This document shows, piece after piece, positions 25,615-38,400 of a stretch of DNA of 64,000 nt (positions are counted from its first letter, which is position 1; the number at the start of each line of letters is the position of its first letter). The stretch is from Stercorarius parasiticus. Taxonomy: Eukaryota > Chordata > Aves > Charadriiformes > Stercorariidae. Location: contig VWZL01006771.1 of assembly GCA_013396915.1 (NCBI GenBank), positions 434,001-498,000 of the forward strand, written 5' to 3'. Under the pieces are notes generated by a model that ran no database searches, was not told the origin of the DNA, and worked only from the letters and a program-made list of their open reading frames with translations. Both the position numbers and the translations under genes were made by a program.

Positions 25615-28279
25615 TTTTGACCATAAAAATGTTGTCTTAGAAGTTCTAAATAACATATATTCTTTTAAACTACCACCATGAAACCAAACACACATGGTAG
25701 CGTATTCTCCCAGTTTACTTCATGTTTGGTGTGGATGAAGAACAAGAACACATTTAACTGCAGTAACTTGCCTGTCCGACCATGTTTTACAAAAGCTTTT
25801 CTGGGCCTTGATGTGAAGGAATTGCCTGTGAAGATATGGGAGAAAGTTTGGGATGGGCATGTCACCCACATTATACTATGCAAGGCATCCAAAACATTTG
25901 GGAATTGCCAGAGGAAACTTTATCTCAAACCTCATCTAAGAAAATAAGTAAATTCCCCCATGCAACATATACAAATGGGTGAGGAAGGAGGCAAAAAATA
26001 ATGAGAAAATACCATTTTACCCAGCTTTTAATCTCAGTTACGACTTCGCAAATTTTGCTGAAATCATTTTCACTAAAGCCACTGCTTGTCCACTCTCCCA
26101 AAGGAGAACAATTACCTTAATAGGGCCAGTCTTGCCACCAGGATTTGCTGGGGTGGGGGGAACTGTTTCACAGCAGATGCAGCCAAGGTATTAGGATCTC
26201 AGCCAGAAACCCAGGAATGGGCTCTTTTTAGAAGCAACGGCTTTCATTTTGGGCACTGATGAGCAGCACTCCTTAAAGCTGTTCACCAACAGTCAAGGTC
26301 AGGGCATTACTTTCCACTGGGCCTTTGGTCAATTTAACCCTACTTTAAAAAAAGAGTGGAAGAAACACACAAAGAAAAGGTGTTTGTGAACTGTTTGGGT
26401 TTTGATATGACTTTTCCATGGAACAGCTCTGAATTCCTAAACGCTGGTAGCCACAACTGAGAAGACAGAATAGCAAAGTGCAGGCTCAAGTGATCAGAAG
26501 ATGATGTGTCTCACTGCTCTACAGTTTACCAAACGCTTGTTATCCAGTAGGTACAGCACAAATGAAACGAATAGTGAAACAGATATCCAGGTCGGGTCCG
26601 GAGGCATACCTGGACATCTCAGCTAAGTTAGATAGCTGTCGAGGATTAAAGGCAATATAATGAATCATAGGTTTCACACAAGTTGAAGAGGTCTCCGTTT
26701 GACAGTGTAGCTTAATAGGCAAGAGGCAGTTGAGGAATGCAGTATAGTCCCGTGGTTTCTTAACGAAAAAAAGAATAACAAATGCTGAAAAACTCTGGCA
26801 AACAACAAAGCTTACATTTTATACACGCTCATCAATTTAACCCTAAAACCTTAAAAGCCTCAGGGTGATCCCAACGCCTTTAATACCAAAGGCCCTAACT
26901 ATGCCACAGATCAAGCACCAAGCCCAAGCCTGCTTTGTCTAGAAAGATGAAAGCGCACTCAAACAGGTGAAGGCCTCTTTGGAATCATCACCTGCAATTA
27001 AGCAAAGGAAAACTAAGAGGAGAAGAGGTAAGCTGAACTTGCTTTAAAAAGACACCACAGGAGCAGGTGGATGCTTGCTAAGGATAGCTGTGGTGTCTGC
27101 TGTCATTCTTTCACCAAATGATGTGCATTCATTGGGATTTCCTGCATGTTAACAACAGATCACTTGGTGGGAAAGTTGGGTGGGTGCTGCAAAAGCAAAA
27201 AGAAATCTTTTTTTTTTTTTGTCCCTTGTGTATCATTCTGGGAAGAATACTGTTGCCAAGCTGCTATGGACAGAAATATCAGGGCTCTGTCTGAGTAAAG
27301 CAGCGCCACAGGAGGTTTCATCTGGGGATATGGATAATAATTTATCATTCTTCATTGCCTTAAAACCAATAATTTGTAAATAACTAAAGATTTAGTTTAA
27401 AATGGGGTCTGTAAAAGCTTAATGTTTTCCTTCAAAGCTCAGCTTCTAGAGTCATACTATTTCAATTATTATTTTTGGAAGAGAGGAAGCTTTCAGTCAT
27501 TGCTGCCAAGAAGAAAATCTTGCAAATTTAAGTAAAGAAATAAACACCAGAATGCAAATTTAAACAAGACAGTAGGTTTTTTACTACTGTTGTATAAATA
27601 TTCCAAGCCACAATAAAATAACAATTATATGTAAGAAGTGGGAAAGGAAACAGAGCGACTTACACTAATTTTCAGATCTTTGTGGCTGTAACCATCTTTG
27701 TTATCTGCATTTGGAAGGCACTTTACAGTCCCTGAGGACAGATACTGGGTAAGCTGATAACACAATTAATGCTATTAATAATAATATTAATTAGGTTAAT
27801 AATGATCATAGTAAAATCCATGATAGCATTCTCGGTGTTGTTAATCATTTTAAAGCTTTGTGGAATGATACTATCCATATGACTTTATTAATTCCATATA
27901 TATATTTAGAGTCTACCTAAAATTCAAGGAATCACTGGCTCCTCTTGTAGAAGTGCCAAGCACTGCCATTACCATCAATATCTTCCTCCTGTCACACACC
28001 TACACCAAAATCCATAAAATTAAGATGTTAAGACTGAAGGGTGAGAAAATTCTTCTCTTTCAACTCAGCATTTGCAAAAACTTTCTTATCCACCACCAAT
28101 AAAATCCTCCTTCTTAACTCATTTTGCCTCCTAATCCATGCCCAGGGGGAGCTTGGGAAAAGAGCAAATCTGAGCAGCATCCCATGAACTTCACCATCTC
28201 CTCCCTTCCTGACCAGGAGAAAGGCTAACTACAGCTAAGGTCCCCCTGCTGAACACCAGCCAGCCCACCTGGGCTAATT
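25615..28279. other. Non-coding stretch
   Basis: No gene is supported. A T run lies at 27208-27220. From 27716 to 27800 a GGCACTTTACAG motif followed by TAATAATAATATTAAT may be a decayed SINE end. Plus and minus open frames near 25.7-25.9 kb overlap and carry no domain. Confidence 0.5.
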
Positions 28280-28770
28280 AACGGGGTTGCTATGATTATT
28301 CAGGCAGACCATGATTATTCACAGCCCAGGACCTCTGCTCCCAGCCAGGCGGTGGTGGAGCAGCCTGAGCAGAAATAAATCCCATAGCTGGGATTCAGCC
28401 TGAACAGAAAATGCTCCAGAAAGTGATGATCAGCAGAAACGAGCGAGTCACGGTACCAATTGGCCTAAAACTTTTATGTGCAGCTTTTTCTTCCCCACCT
28501 GGGTTTGAGGCAGGCAGAACGGGAAAAGAGGAAGAGATATGTTTAAATTACTGGCCATAAGGAATGAGCCTGATCTGCACAGTGACAGCACAAAATGGAC
28601 AATCTGAATAAAACTTTCAGATGGAGATTATATAAAGAGAAAATCAATATGGTCAAAATACATAAATAGAGAATTAATGGAGAGGGCTTTTATGGAGTCC
28701 TCAGCTGCAAACTCACGGAACTGGGCAAAATATGAGAGCGCTTTATATTCTCTTTTTCTCCTTTGTATTT
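28280..28770. promoter_or_regulatory. Candidate regulatory block with repeated TGATTAT motif and TATA-like box
   Basis: ATGATTATTCA occurs twice, at 28292-28302 and 28311-28321. TGATTAT resembles a PBX/HOX composite site. Further downstream are CATAAA/TTTATGG-type motifs and a TATATAAAG box at 28629-28637. The block is repeat-free and lies just upstream of a candidate start codon in a strong Kozak context at 28782. Regulatory function is inferred from motif content only. Confidence 0.25.
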
Positions 28771-28775
28771 TTCAG

Positions 28776-28825
28776 GTCACCATGGCTTACAAAAATCAAG
28801 TTGTATTTCTTCTGCTTTGCTTCCT
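28776..28825 (+). CDS. Possible small first coding exon with signal-peptide-like start (tentative)
   Basis: A strong 3' splice-site context, a pyrimidine tract ending TTTGTATTTTTCAG at 28775, is followed by GTCACC and ATGG at 28782, an excellent Kozak start. The frame reads MAYKNQVVFLLLCFL and then meets a stop, but a GTAAAA donor-like sequence begins at 28826, just before that stop. The encoded stretch is a basic/polar N-terminus followed by a hydrophobic core, as in a secretory signal peptide. It could be the first coding exon of a secreted protein. Equally, a TATA-like box at 28629 could drive it without the upstream splice. The donor is weak (CCT|GTAAAA) and no matching downstream exon was found, so chance remains likely. 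No family is recognised. Confidence 0.2.
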
Positions 28826-28829
28826 GTAA

Positions 28830-29390
28830 AATCAATACCAACAATCAATTAAAACTTGTTTTGTGCCAGCAGGCTATTGTTTGTGGTAATAATGCACAGA
28901 GCTGAAAGAAGATTGCTTTATTTCCTTGACCCCCTCAGCACCCAGATAAATACTGTGTCTGTTACATACACAACTTGAAACCACAACCCTGTCCCTGGGT
29001 TGATTTTTAAATTATACGAAAGAAGATCAGACACTCTCCCACACTGCAAATAGTTTGAAGTATCTGCTTTCAGTATCACTGTAACTGGCTGGGAGATAAC
29101 ATCTAATTTATGCCTAATTCAGCAAAAATTCCCAGTATCAGGCTCAGCCCGGGTTTTATTTTGATTTGAATCCTCTGTGATCCCACTGACTATGGTCAGT
29201 TTTCATTGAACGGAAGATGTGAACGGTCAAGGAAAAGACCTGCCAGTGAGAAACCTTTCACAATTCATATCAAAGCAAGCTGTGTTCGTCTCACAGCATC
29301 CAGGATCTCTGCTATATAGTCCTGATACTACATACTGGCTATCCAGACATATACATGCACAAACGCAAACAGATTTATATAGACATTTAC
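28830..29390. other. Non-coding stretch
   Basis: No gene or repeat is recognised. The sequence is unique-looking and AT-rich. Confidence 0.5.
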
Positions 29391-29454
29391 AGATATAGAT
29401 GTACATATATATAGATGTATGGAGAGAGACAGAGAGACAGAGGCAGAGAGAGAT
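29391..29454 (+). repeat. Simple repeat: TA-rich then GAGA/GACA tract
   Basis: AGATATAGATGTACATATAT is followed by a purine tract of GAGAGAGACAGAGAGACAG type ending at about 29454. Such tracts are length-variable. Confidence 0.85.
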
Positions 29455-29544
29455 CTAGCAGTGAAATTCTCTCACATCTCAAGTCAGTACAAAACTTAGT
29501 CCTGAACTTTTTCATCCATTTGTTTTACCAAAAGCCCTGATAAT

Positions 29545-29655
29545 CCTAAAGTGCCAGGCACTGTACAAATGCTGGAGCAGCCCCTTCCTCAACAGCTGGT
29601 ATTTTAAATATATACAGAAAGCAGGCAACAAAGGGCAGGAAGAGCAGAGAAAAGA
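29545..29655 (+). repeat. Old interspersed repeat with CTGTACAAA motif
   Basis: AAGTGCCAGGCACTGTACAAA, taken in pieces, then GCAGCCCCTTCCTCAACAGC, then ATACAGAAAGCAGGCAACAA resembles a repeat I recall from bird and reptile genomes (GTGCTAGGTGCTGTACAAA followed by a CAGTCCCTGCCCCAAAGAGC segment). A second copy lies at 42898. The family name is unknown to me. Confidence 0.45.
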
Positions 29656-29940
29656 GGCTGAGGTTAACAGCAAGATCGACTATGGGCCATGTATGTGCAC
29701 AGCTTGTCCAAGGGTGGGGTTGCATTAGATCGGAAAACAAAGTTAGAAGGGTTTGTCAACTGGAGATGGGCAAGTTATGCAACTATTTGAACATGAGCAT
29801 GCCTGCCTGCTCAGAAAGGAGATTAGGGACTTGAATACGCTTTTATACCTGCTAAATAATTAGTATCAAATAACCAAGTCCACTCCGCATTTTCCCTCTA
29901 AATAGCAAAATGTGAATGAATTGTTTGTTAATTTAGACAC

Positions 29941-30000
29941 AAAGGCTGGGATTTTTAAAAGGCCTTGACAGCGTTAGACATGCAGCACCCAAAAACTTTC
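29941..30000 (+). repeat. Decayed palindromic repeat arm (tentative)
   Basis: GGCTGGGATTTTTAAAAGGC, then GCGTTAGACATGCAGCACCC resembles one arm of the sauropsid repeat reading GGGATTTTCAAAAG-CCTA then GTTAGGCACCCAA. The opposite arm is not evident. Confidence 0.3.
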
Positions 30001-33000
30001 CTTGAGGTCTGGCTACACGCTACAAATGTGAATCCTCATAGGCTTGTGCTCCTTTCACACACTCACCAAATATGCCCAGGGACACTATTCACCTCTGTCC
30101 CCCCCACTGGTCCTTGCAGCCTGGTGACAAGCATGTGGCCCAGCCCTTGCCAGCCCCACAGCTTGTGGGGGTGATGGACCCTGGGCATAGGACAGACTTT
30201 AATGCTATTCCTTGTACAATGCCTTGCTATTTGACCTTTCCCTTTGTCTTTTTTTTCATTCACATAATTTTGCATCTGATAATATTAGGGTAAAGAACAA
30301 CCCCGGTGTCCTACCAAGGTCTGATTTCCAAAGGGTTAAACCTAGGACTGGAAAATCAGAAGCAGAGTTGAAAAGACACGAACCATCAAAATGCCTCGTC
30401 TGTATCTTTTTGACACTTTTAGCTCCATTTAACAGCTCTCACTCCCAGTTCTGCTGGCACACCAATCCTAAGCTATTTAGTACTGGGGGCAGATCCTAGT
30501 GCACATTGTCACATTGCCCTGTCCAAATGCAGCCATGATCCAAAACAATCTCATCACCCTGTACATGCATCATTCCCTCCCTCCTCCCACCACTTACACA
30601 GGGTTACGATTCAGCGCAAGTGAACTTCCAGGCACTGATCTCCATCTCTTTTTCGTCTTACAAATTTATCAGCAAATGCTGCTTTGTTTGACATCCTGTG
30701 CACAGCAAAGCTCTTCTGATCAGAGATTCACTCTCTTTGCTTCCCCACTTCAGGCCGCCTGTACTGGAAGGTACCTGAAGCTGATCCAAGGAGAAAGATC
30801 AGTCCTCTCTGGCATCTGACTCTATTTCTCTACTTATTGACTGCACATTGCACAATGCCTTTAGTTTAATAAACTTTGTGAACATCCCAAGAAAAAAATG
30901 AATAATCAACACCTCCCTAACACCACTGTATTCAGCTGGCCTCCAGCAGTGGCTGGGAACTCACTGCGATCCATAGATGTAACAAACCACAGAGCAGAGA
31001 ACGGACTGTTTATCACCATTTCCAGACACACTCTTAAACAGCCTGATTTTATTATACTTCCAGTGTTCATATGGCGAATCAAAGTGCTTTCAAAGAACCA
31101 AGAGTTACCCAATTAACCAGAATGAGACAGCAGGAAAAAACACAGTAGATGATAGGAAAACAGCCTTGCTCCCCACTCCAGATCTATTAAAAAAGCCTGG
31201 GTGAACACTTCTATTTTTCCCTGCTGCTTTTAACCTCCAAACCGAGGAAACTAGGGCTGGTATAGATTCTCGGAGCCAAAGCCATCCTTCTTTGATAATT
31301 CCTTGACACTATATTCAAGCATCACCCCTGCCTCCCTGCGTGGCTATTTTATATAGTTGCTGAATCTTCCAGGATCTCCCTGCTGAGCCTCCCAGGAGCA
31401 GAGCAGAGCAGAGGCAGGGATAACCAGGAAGGAAAGCTTATGAAGCTCGGAAGCAGCAGACATCAGCAGAAAGCAGTGGGCAACAACTCGGGTGGCTCCT
31501 GGACAGTGTTCCCTAGAACTGCGATTTATCCAGCGAAGATCGGGAGTGCACAGGCCAGGCTGAATCCCACCTCTAGGAAGTGCTTTTTGCAAAGACAAAA
31601 AAATACGCATTTTTCCCTGTCTTTGCAAGTATCACAGACCTTGAAGAACTGGGGAAAAAAAATTTCAGTACTCAACATAATCATCCTTAAAATCCTCTTG
31701 ACTAGTTCATCTACCCTTTCTATCTCCCTAATACCTCCTTTTCTTTCAATTTTGCTTTCAGTTTGTGAAGTTCTGATGGAAATACTTTCTGCATGGATGA
31801 ATAACAAATATCCTTGTCCCCACTTCACTCATATGTTCTCCTGGCAGAAGTCCCAGGCCTGGGAATATTAAGCTGTCAAGCAGGTAACAGTACTTGACTT
31901 AGGACTCGGGGTCCTTGCAAGAACTTGTGCTGGTTGTATTTGAAACATTAACAGAAAAATCAGTGGTACAACACTTCCCGTAACTGAAACCCCGTATCAC
32001 TCTCAAAAATCACCAGAGCCAGGGACAAGTCAGTGAGATTAGATGACGAGGGATTTTTTTCCAATGTTTATCCTTTCTTCCTTTCCATGTCTTCACTGGA
32101 ATATGGTAACACCTTGCAAAAATCTTTGTTTGCTCACATTTTCTAATCTGTTAAATAGCCTGGGCACGTTTTAAGCTTTGGTTGTGTGTTAAGTTCATTG
32201 TAGAACTCCTGAATTTTATTAATGATAATCATATTTCTAAATCATCCCTATTATACTTTTATGAGGAAAGCTTTTCTGCTCAGGTCCATATTTGCACTGT
32301 GTTTCTCTTACCTGCTCTTCAGTCTATTTAAATTACGCTACAAATATTTTGAAACAGACTTTCACTTGCTACAATTGCATTTCTGAGAACTTGAGTGTGT
32401 TTATGTCTGTCAGTATTAGTTCCATAAAAGCTTGCAAACAAATGTCTGTTCCTTGGAGTGAAAAATAAAGACCAACCATCTCCCAGAGCTTCTGCAATCA
32501 CGGCTCACCAGTCTCTTTCCATCTGATCACAAAATAGGCATGAGGTTCTCTCTATATAACAATGTGTTTGATACCCCACCTTTTCACCATGAAAAATATT
32601 ATGGATACTGCCCAGCAAAGTTATCAAAATAGTAGATGATTTTGGGTGCACAAGCCCAGACACTGGAAAACAGTGGGATACACAGACTCCAACATGTATA
32701 CCATTCACCTGGTATTTTAGGGCATTTGTTGATATCATTTCTCACCGCTTTTACAGATCAGTTTGTTTCCCTTACAGAATTTTAAGTTTTAAGCCCAAAA
32801 TATGAAGCATCTTTCCCTTTTCTGCCATTTTTGAAAGCTTTTTCCCTCACATCTTTTTCAACTCATAAAAATTTGTGTTGTTAACGTTTGGGTTTTTCTT
32901 CTTTTGCCATACTTCAGTGTATTAAGGAAACAATGTTTATCCACTTCCTCATGACCACTAAAGATGCTGGAAAATTTCAATCTTATCTGAAAGAGGAGCA

Positions 33001-34310
33001 GAGCTTCTAAAAATGTAAAGTTCATAAATGCCTTCATGAAAGTGGGCAATCACCCTGAGGACAGGTACTTGAACAAATCTTTTGCTCCCACTGTGAGAAA
33101 AGATACGGCACAATTACATTAGTGGAGAAGCCAAAAGAAGGGAGATGCCCCAGTGAAGGAAAAGCTCCAGTTTTGCATGTATGAGCTGAGAGATGGGACT
33201 GTTCATTGTACAAGATAAAAAATTCAAATAAATTAGACCTTATAAATTCTGCTGTTGGTGGAACTACTTCTTTCTCATCACTAGCTCCTCATTAGCTCAA
33301 TTTTATGTGATTGGCAAAGCCTTTTCTGGAATATTGTCCACTTGTATTCCCCAAACATACCCAGACAACGAGAACTGGGTCCACCCCAGAGGTTTTACAC
33401 ATCTACCGCCTTGTTGCTGTACAGCAGGATTTATAACCTTACTGAGAGAAGCAGTATTTCCAACAAGTCAAAGACATGATGCATTTATAATTATAAAGCT
33501 CAAAAATAATAAATGTGTGCATCTGCACAAAACCACAATTTATTCTAAATCTTGAAGAAATACCCAGCCCACACTTGGCATGCTCACAGACTGACAGTGG
33601 CATTAAACCTGCTCACAGTTATAGTGAAGCCTTAAACCCTGAATTTAAGAAAAACTTTAAGTCCTGACATCCCCACTATAAGTTCCTCTTTAGGAAAGAG
33701 CTCATGTGTTATTTACGCATGTCACAGGCTGTTCCCATATGTAAGTATATAAAAGACTGTATTAGCTCTAGCTTTCTCCATGGATTTAGCATATGTGACT
33801 GTTCAAATTTGGCATATTTGTATAGTACATTTGCTTATGAATTGCCTGCACGGTAAATAAGTGACACATTCCAGTGGTGCCCTGGAACCCTGGACATTGA
33901 TTCTGGGTCAGAATTACTAATCCTCTGCTGCAGGAGAAAGATTAGCATCCTCTGAAGTAAAAGGGTTAAAGAAAGGATGTAGCATCATAGGACCAGTAGC
34001 TGGGCTCCACACTCACTTTCTGCCCTAGGATTACTATGTCACACTTCCAACACAGGTATGGTGTCCCAAAAAGTCCTGTGCTTAGGTTTTGTGAGAGGAA
34101 ATGGAATCACATCTCTAAGTTTAATATTGTTTCTTTATATATATTTCCTTATTATAACATTTATATTTGCATGGGTTTTTTTTTCTTAACTTCCATTATT
34201 TTGACTTACTACCTTTGTAATTTCTTTTATTTGTTACCTTGTTATTCCTGTTTCATCATTTCTTTCTTACATCTCACTGTTTTTCCTCCTTGGAAAATGT
34301 CTGTAATTTC
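30001..34310. other. Non-coding stretch
   Basis: No gene is supported. Open frames up to 143 codons (31440-31871, plus) overlap a 100-codon minus frame and contain no recognisable domain. A GAGCAGAGCAGAGCAGAG tract lies at 31395-31412. No transposon was recognised. Confidence 0.5.
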
Positions 34311-34333
34311 CAAACACACACAAATACACACAC
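34311..34333 (+). repeat. Short CA-rich microsatellite
   Basis: CAAACACACACAAATACACA with a trailing CAC; interrupted and short. Confidence 0.75.
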
Positions 34334-34844
34334 GTTTAGTGCAGCGCAAAGCAATGGCAGACTTTTCCTTGATTACTTGCCCGAATGGTGTCAGCAAAGA
34401 AAAAACAGATGTCGGAGGCACAGCTCTTAAAGGCCAAACAGGCCAAATTAAAGGAAAATGAAAAGATGTTGAGGCAAATTCACTCATTCTTCAAACAAAC
34501 TCATATTCCCTATCTAGGTTTTAAAAAAAAATGCCATTCCTCCAACAGAAATATTCAGGAGTGTTTACGGTCTGCCAGATGATTGGAGTGTAATAAATGT
34601 AATTTTGCAAGCTTGTAAAATATCTTGACATTGCCTTAAAGAAACCACAATAAACTACCTGGTTAGATTGCTTTATTTCCATTTCTATACCTTATTAAAC
34701 CAGTATGCAGAAGATGTAGCAGCAAAATAAGGGAAGTTCACCCATTGCAACACTAGAAATAACTGAAAATAGCTTAAAAATAAATTCTGTTGCAGGCGAC
34801 AGTCCATTAAAACCCAGTGTATACCTCTTTAAGCTTTGCTACAA

Positions 34845-34933
34845 GCCAGATCCTTATCTCAGCTGCAGGCAAAGTGCCCATTTACTTCAATAGGAGCCGC
34901 ACATGCATATTCTGAAGCAGAATTTGGTCTGGT
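34845..34933. repeat. Degenerate palindromic sauropsid repeat
   Basis: The left end GCCAGATCCTTATCTCAGCT and the right end GAATTTGGTCTGG are partly complementary (CCAGA...TCTGG), with a central CCATTTACTTCAATAGGAGC. This follows a common bird/turtle repeat of the form CCAGATCCTCAGCTGG ... CCATTGACTTCAATGGAG ... CCAGCTGAGGATCTGG. It is consistent with an old MITE-like element. Confidence 0.45.
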
Positions 34934-35419
34934 GTGTTCATTAAGGGCTTCTGAACTTAAGACATTACTTTGACGTTCCAGAAAAGACCTGTAGTACAGA
35001 TAAGTTTCTGTTGATTCTCCGTGAAGCTACCTCTATTGCTGTTTCGGGGCAAGTCCCAACACTGAGCCTGCTAGTGTTCCCCTCAAGCATGACATGCACC
35101 TACAGAATAATGAAGACATTGAACTTTTTGATTGACAGAGCCTTATAGAAATGATGCACAGAAAAGAACAATTATTGCAACATCGTGGCAAACCCCATCT
35201 TGGATTGAAATTCCCTTTTCATCTGCAGGCTGAGGAGCATGCCAGGATTATAAATGATTTATAAGTGGCTATTGCAGGTACACAAACATGCACAATGTTC
35301 TAGGAAGTTAAGTGCTACAACTTCAGACTCAAGAGCCCCAGCAGTGCGTGCTCCTGGCAGCTCCCCAGATGTTCAGAGTCAGTGGCTGGAACTGTGGCAA
35401 TAGCTGCCTGTGCCCCTCG

Positions 35420-35440
35420 CCCACCTCCACCCACCCACCC
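35420..35440 (-). other. G-quadruplex-forming motif on minus strand
   Basis: On the plus strand four CCC runs occur at 35420-35422, 35430-35432, 35434-35436 and 35438-35440, separated by 7, 1 and 1 bases. The minus strand therefore has four GGG runs with loops of 1, 1 and 7, which meets the standard intramolecular quadruplex pattern. It lies in a GC-raised stretch (about 35.3-35.6 kb) that contains overlapping open frames but no recognisable gene. Confidence 0.7.
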
Positions 35441-38400
35441 AAGGACAGGCTCTGTCATCAGGCGGATCGCAGACCTGACTGTCATGTCCCCTCCAGCTTT
35501 GGGCCAACCCCCAGCCTTGTTGTGGCTCGCGGAAGAATTTGGCCTCAGGATCCCCATCAGTCACCTCTTCTCTTCTCCTCCCAAGCCAGCCTTGGATGAC
35601 CCTGTCATGATGAGAAGGGTTTCATCCCTAAGAGAGCATTTCCATAGAAACTGAAATATTGTCAAGGTTCATGAACAAATAAAAGGATCGAGTAATTTTC
35701 CATGTTTGTCAACTTTGGCACAATTTCCACTATTCCGATCAGTGCTGCTCTTGTTCTCTGAAAAGAAATGGGTTTTTTTTTCTAAGCAGAGGTACTAAAT
35801 TTGTTCTCATGTCCTAATTTATAAAGGCTTCGCATTGTCTGTCTTCTGGCTTTATCTGGGTTATCGCATCGCCTCTTTCTTCCTCCTCCCACCCCATTAT
35901 CCTGGCTAAGGGAGATTTTTTTTATACTTGGGATTTCTGCACAGATTATGAATCTCAGACGCTGGCACCAGCGCAGTCCAAGCTGTCCATGGGGCTTCTC
36001 TGCCAGGGACAGACTGCAGTGGCTATAGACAAGCGAGTGCCACTGTTTCACATGTTGGCACATTTAGCTTCAGCTGAAACCAATGGTACGCAACACCTGA
36101 CCTGTAAAAGCAGCTGCTGAGAAGTTGGTACACGGGCATCTTTCCCAGCCTTCATCCAAGAAGGGCGACGTCCACAAGAGGAAAAAGGTGGGCAGAAGGA
36201 ACTAGTGACTTCCTAGTTTTGGAACATTTCTAGGAGCTTTGTGATGTAAATCACCCGTCTTTAGGGTCCAGAGCTGATGGCCTGGGTTTCTCCTCCCGAC
36301 CCTCTGTTAGTCCATCAGGGAGGAGCAGAGCCAGTGGATGGAGGGTGCTACTTGCTCTTGCAGTCTAAGCCAGCAGAGAGTCTAACGCATCACCTCCAAC
36401 CACCACCAGATCAGAAACCACACATTTAAAAGGGAGCGCGCACACAATATTCCTAGTTCTTGGAAGCAGAACGAGCAGATCGCATCTCCCTATTCATCCT
36501 CCTCTGCTCATCATCTTTGAAAATGCTGCGATGCAAACGACCCTGCTCAGGCAGCAGGAGAACCCACTCCAGTACTCGTGGGTGAACCAGCATGGCCCTG
36601 CAGGTTAAAACAACAAAAGTGCACTCTAGCTACAGTGAGCCCGATCTCGTCACGATTATGCATCTATCTAGGAATTTGTTTCATGCCCGTGCCAGAGATT
36701 CAACCTCTGCAGAAAGCAAAACTGCAGCAGCAGAATTTTTCCGATGTTAGGTGCTGAATGATACAATAAAATAAAAATGATCTTGCATTTCCCTTAGCAC
36801 CTTCTCTTGGAGGGCCTGACACGAGAAGGATACACCTTATTATACCTCTGCCATTTGTAATTCCGGAGATCAGCTTTTACACACATGGCGAAAAGGAGCT
36901 AAACAGTGCTCAAAGGATTTCACTAAGACTAAACAAAAAGTTTACAATGGAGACAGGAGGGAGACATGGCACTGCAGACTCCTCTTCTGTCTGTTAACTC
37001 CAATATTGCTTTTATTGTACAGTGCTGCTCTCCATGGGTCCTGCTGCTCCTTCACCAGAGAAAGGAAACACCTATTTACATTTTTACACCATATCCCAGG
37101 CAGAGGCAACAAAAACAGACATCAGACTAACGTTTTAGCTGCAGTTTGACAACAGATTCATTAAAACAAAACGGACCCGCAGATTTAGATCATAAACAAA
37201 GCAATTAACAACAACCAAAATTTGCAGCCTATTAAAACTATTTTGGGAGCCAGGCCCTCAGCGGTATCTCAGAAGGTCACCTCAGAAGGGCATACCAGCT
37301 GCTATCAGCCCAGCCTGTGGCTCCTTGACTCTGGTCAGTGTCAAATCCATCCCCCAGCGTGCACCCCAAAGCAGCCTTTGAGTCACTCCATGTATTTCCA
37401 GCTCCCAATTAATTAATTCGGCAGCTGTCTGACACCACACCCTCCTTCCCCGGCCACACTCATTATGCCGGGCCCAGGGGGAGAGCGGGGGTGCAGATGC
37501 TGTTGCACTCTTTTATTTCTGGCATACGCCTGGAGTGCTGCGCCGGCTGACTCCTGCAGGGGATTGCTCCAGTCCTGAGGCAGAGGCTATTTCAGCCAGC
37601 CCTGGGAAAGGTCAGAGGAAGCCCTGACACATGCAGACCTGGCAATCACCTCTGTCCCAACCTCCAAAACCAAAGCATGGGGGAATTCACGCATTTTCTG
37701 CAGTCCTGTTGCCGCTCTGCAGCTCACTCTCGGGCTTTCCAGGCTGCTGCAGTTCCCCACACGCTCGCTGGAGTGGGCCAGAGAAGAAGCACCTGGCAAG
37801 TGACTCTAAAAAGTTGCATTCATCCAGGTGCAGGCAGAGATAGCAATCGCAGCCAGGCCTGGTCTTTCGCCCCAAATTGTTTAAGTGTTTTAAAACCAGG
37901 ACTTGAAATAGCAAAGCCTGGACTCAGGCTCTGGCCAGTCCTTACCCATCACCTGCGGTTTTAAGAAATGCCAGCTCTGTTGCTGGGAGTGACAGGCACA
38001 TTGCTTATTGTACATGTTCTTTCAGCATCCAGCAACAATGCGGCGTATTGTCTTACTCCTCTTATTTTTTCACTTTTCTTTTTTTTTTCCTAGAACCATT
38101 TGTCAAAATCTCACTGCTCTGTAAGAGCTTTGGACACCCTGGCATAGATTCAGTTACCACTTCAAGGATGAACTTACAGGATTTGGTTGTTACAAAACTC
38201 TGCTATATACTCCTAAGTGCATATAATATACTCAAAAATATAATTTCTTCTATTTTTTGCTCCACCTCAAGGATTCTTTTGAAAACTTTAACTTGCCAGT
38301 GACTTCTATTTCAATGTATTTTCAAAGGATGCCAGTAATTCTGTAAGGCTGGAAATAATGCTGGAATGGCAGCACGCTCCTTCCTCAAAGGAGAGGCAAG

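Noticed and set aside
37470..37491. Plus-strand G-quadruplex
   Set aside because: Only three runs of three or more G are present, so the standard four-run motif is not met.
38075..38125. Plus-strand micro-exon between a TTTTCCTAG acceptor and a GTAAGA donor-like site
   Set aside because: Only about 27 bases, with no partner exons. Pyrimidine-rich runs and GTAAGA are frequent by chance.
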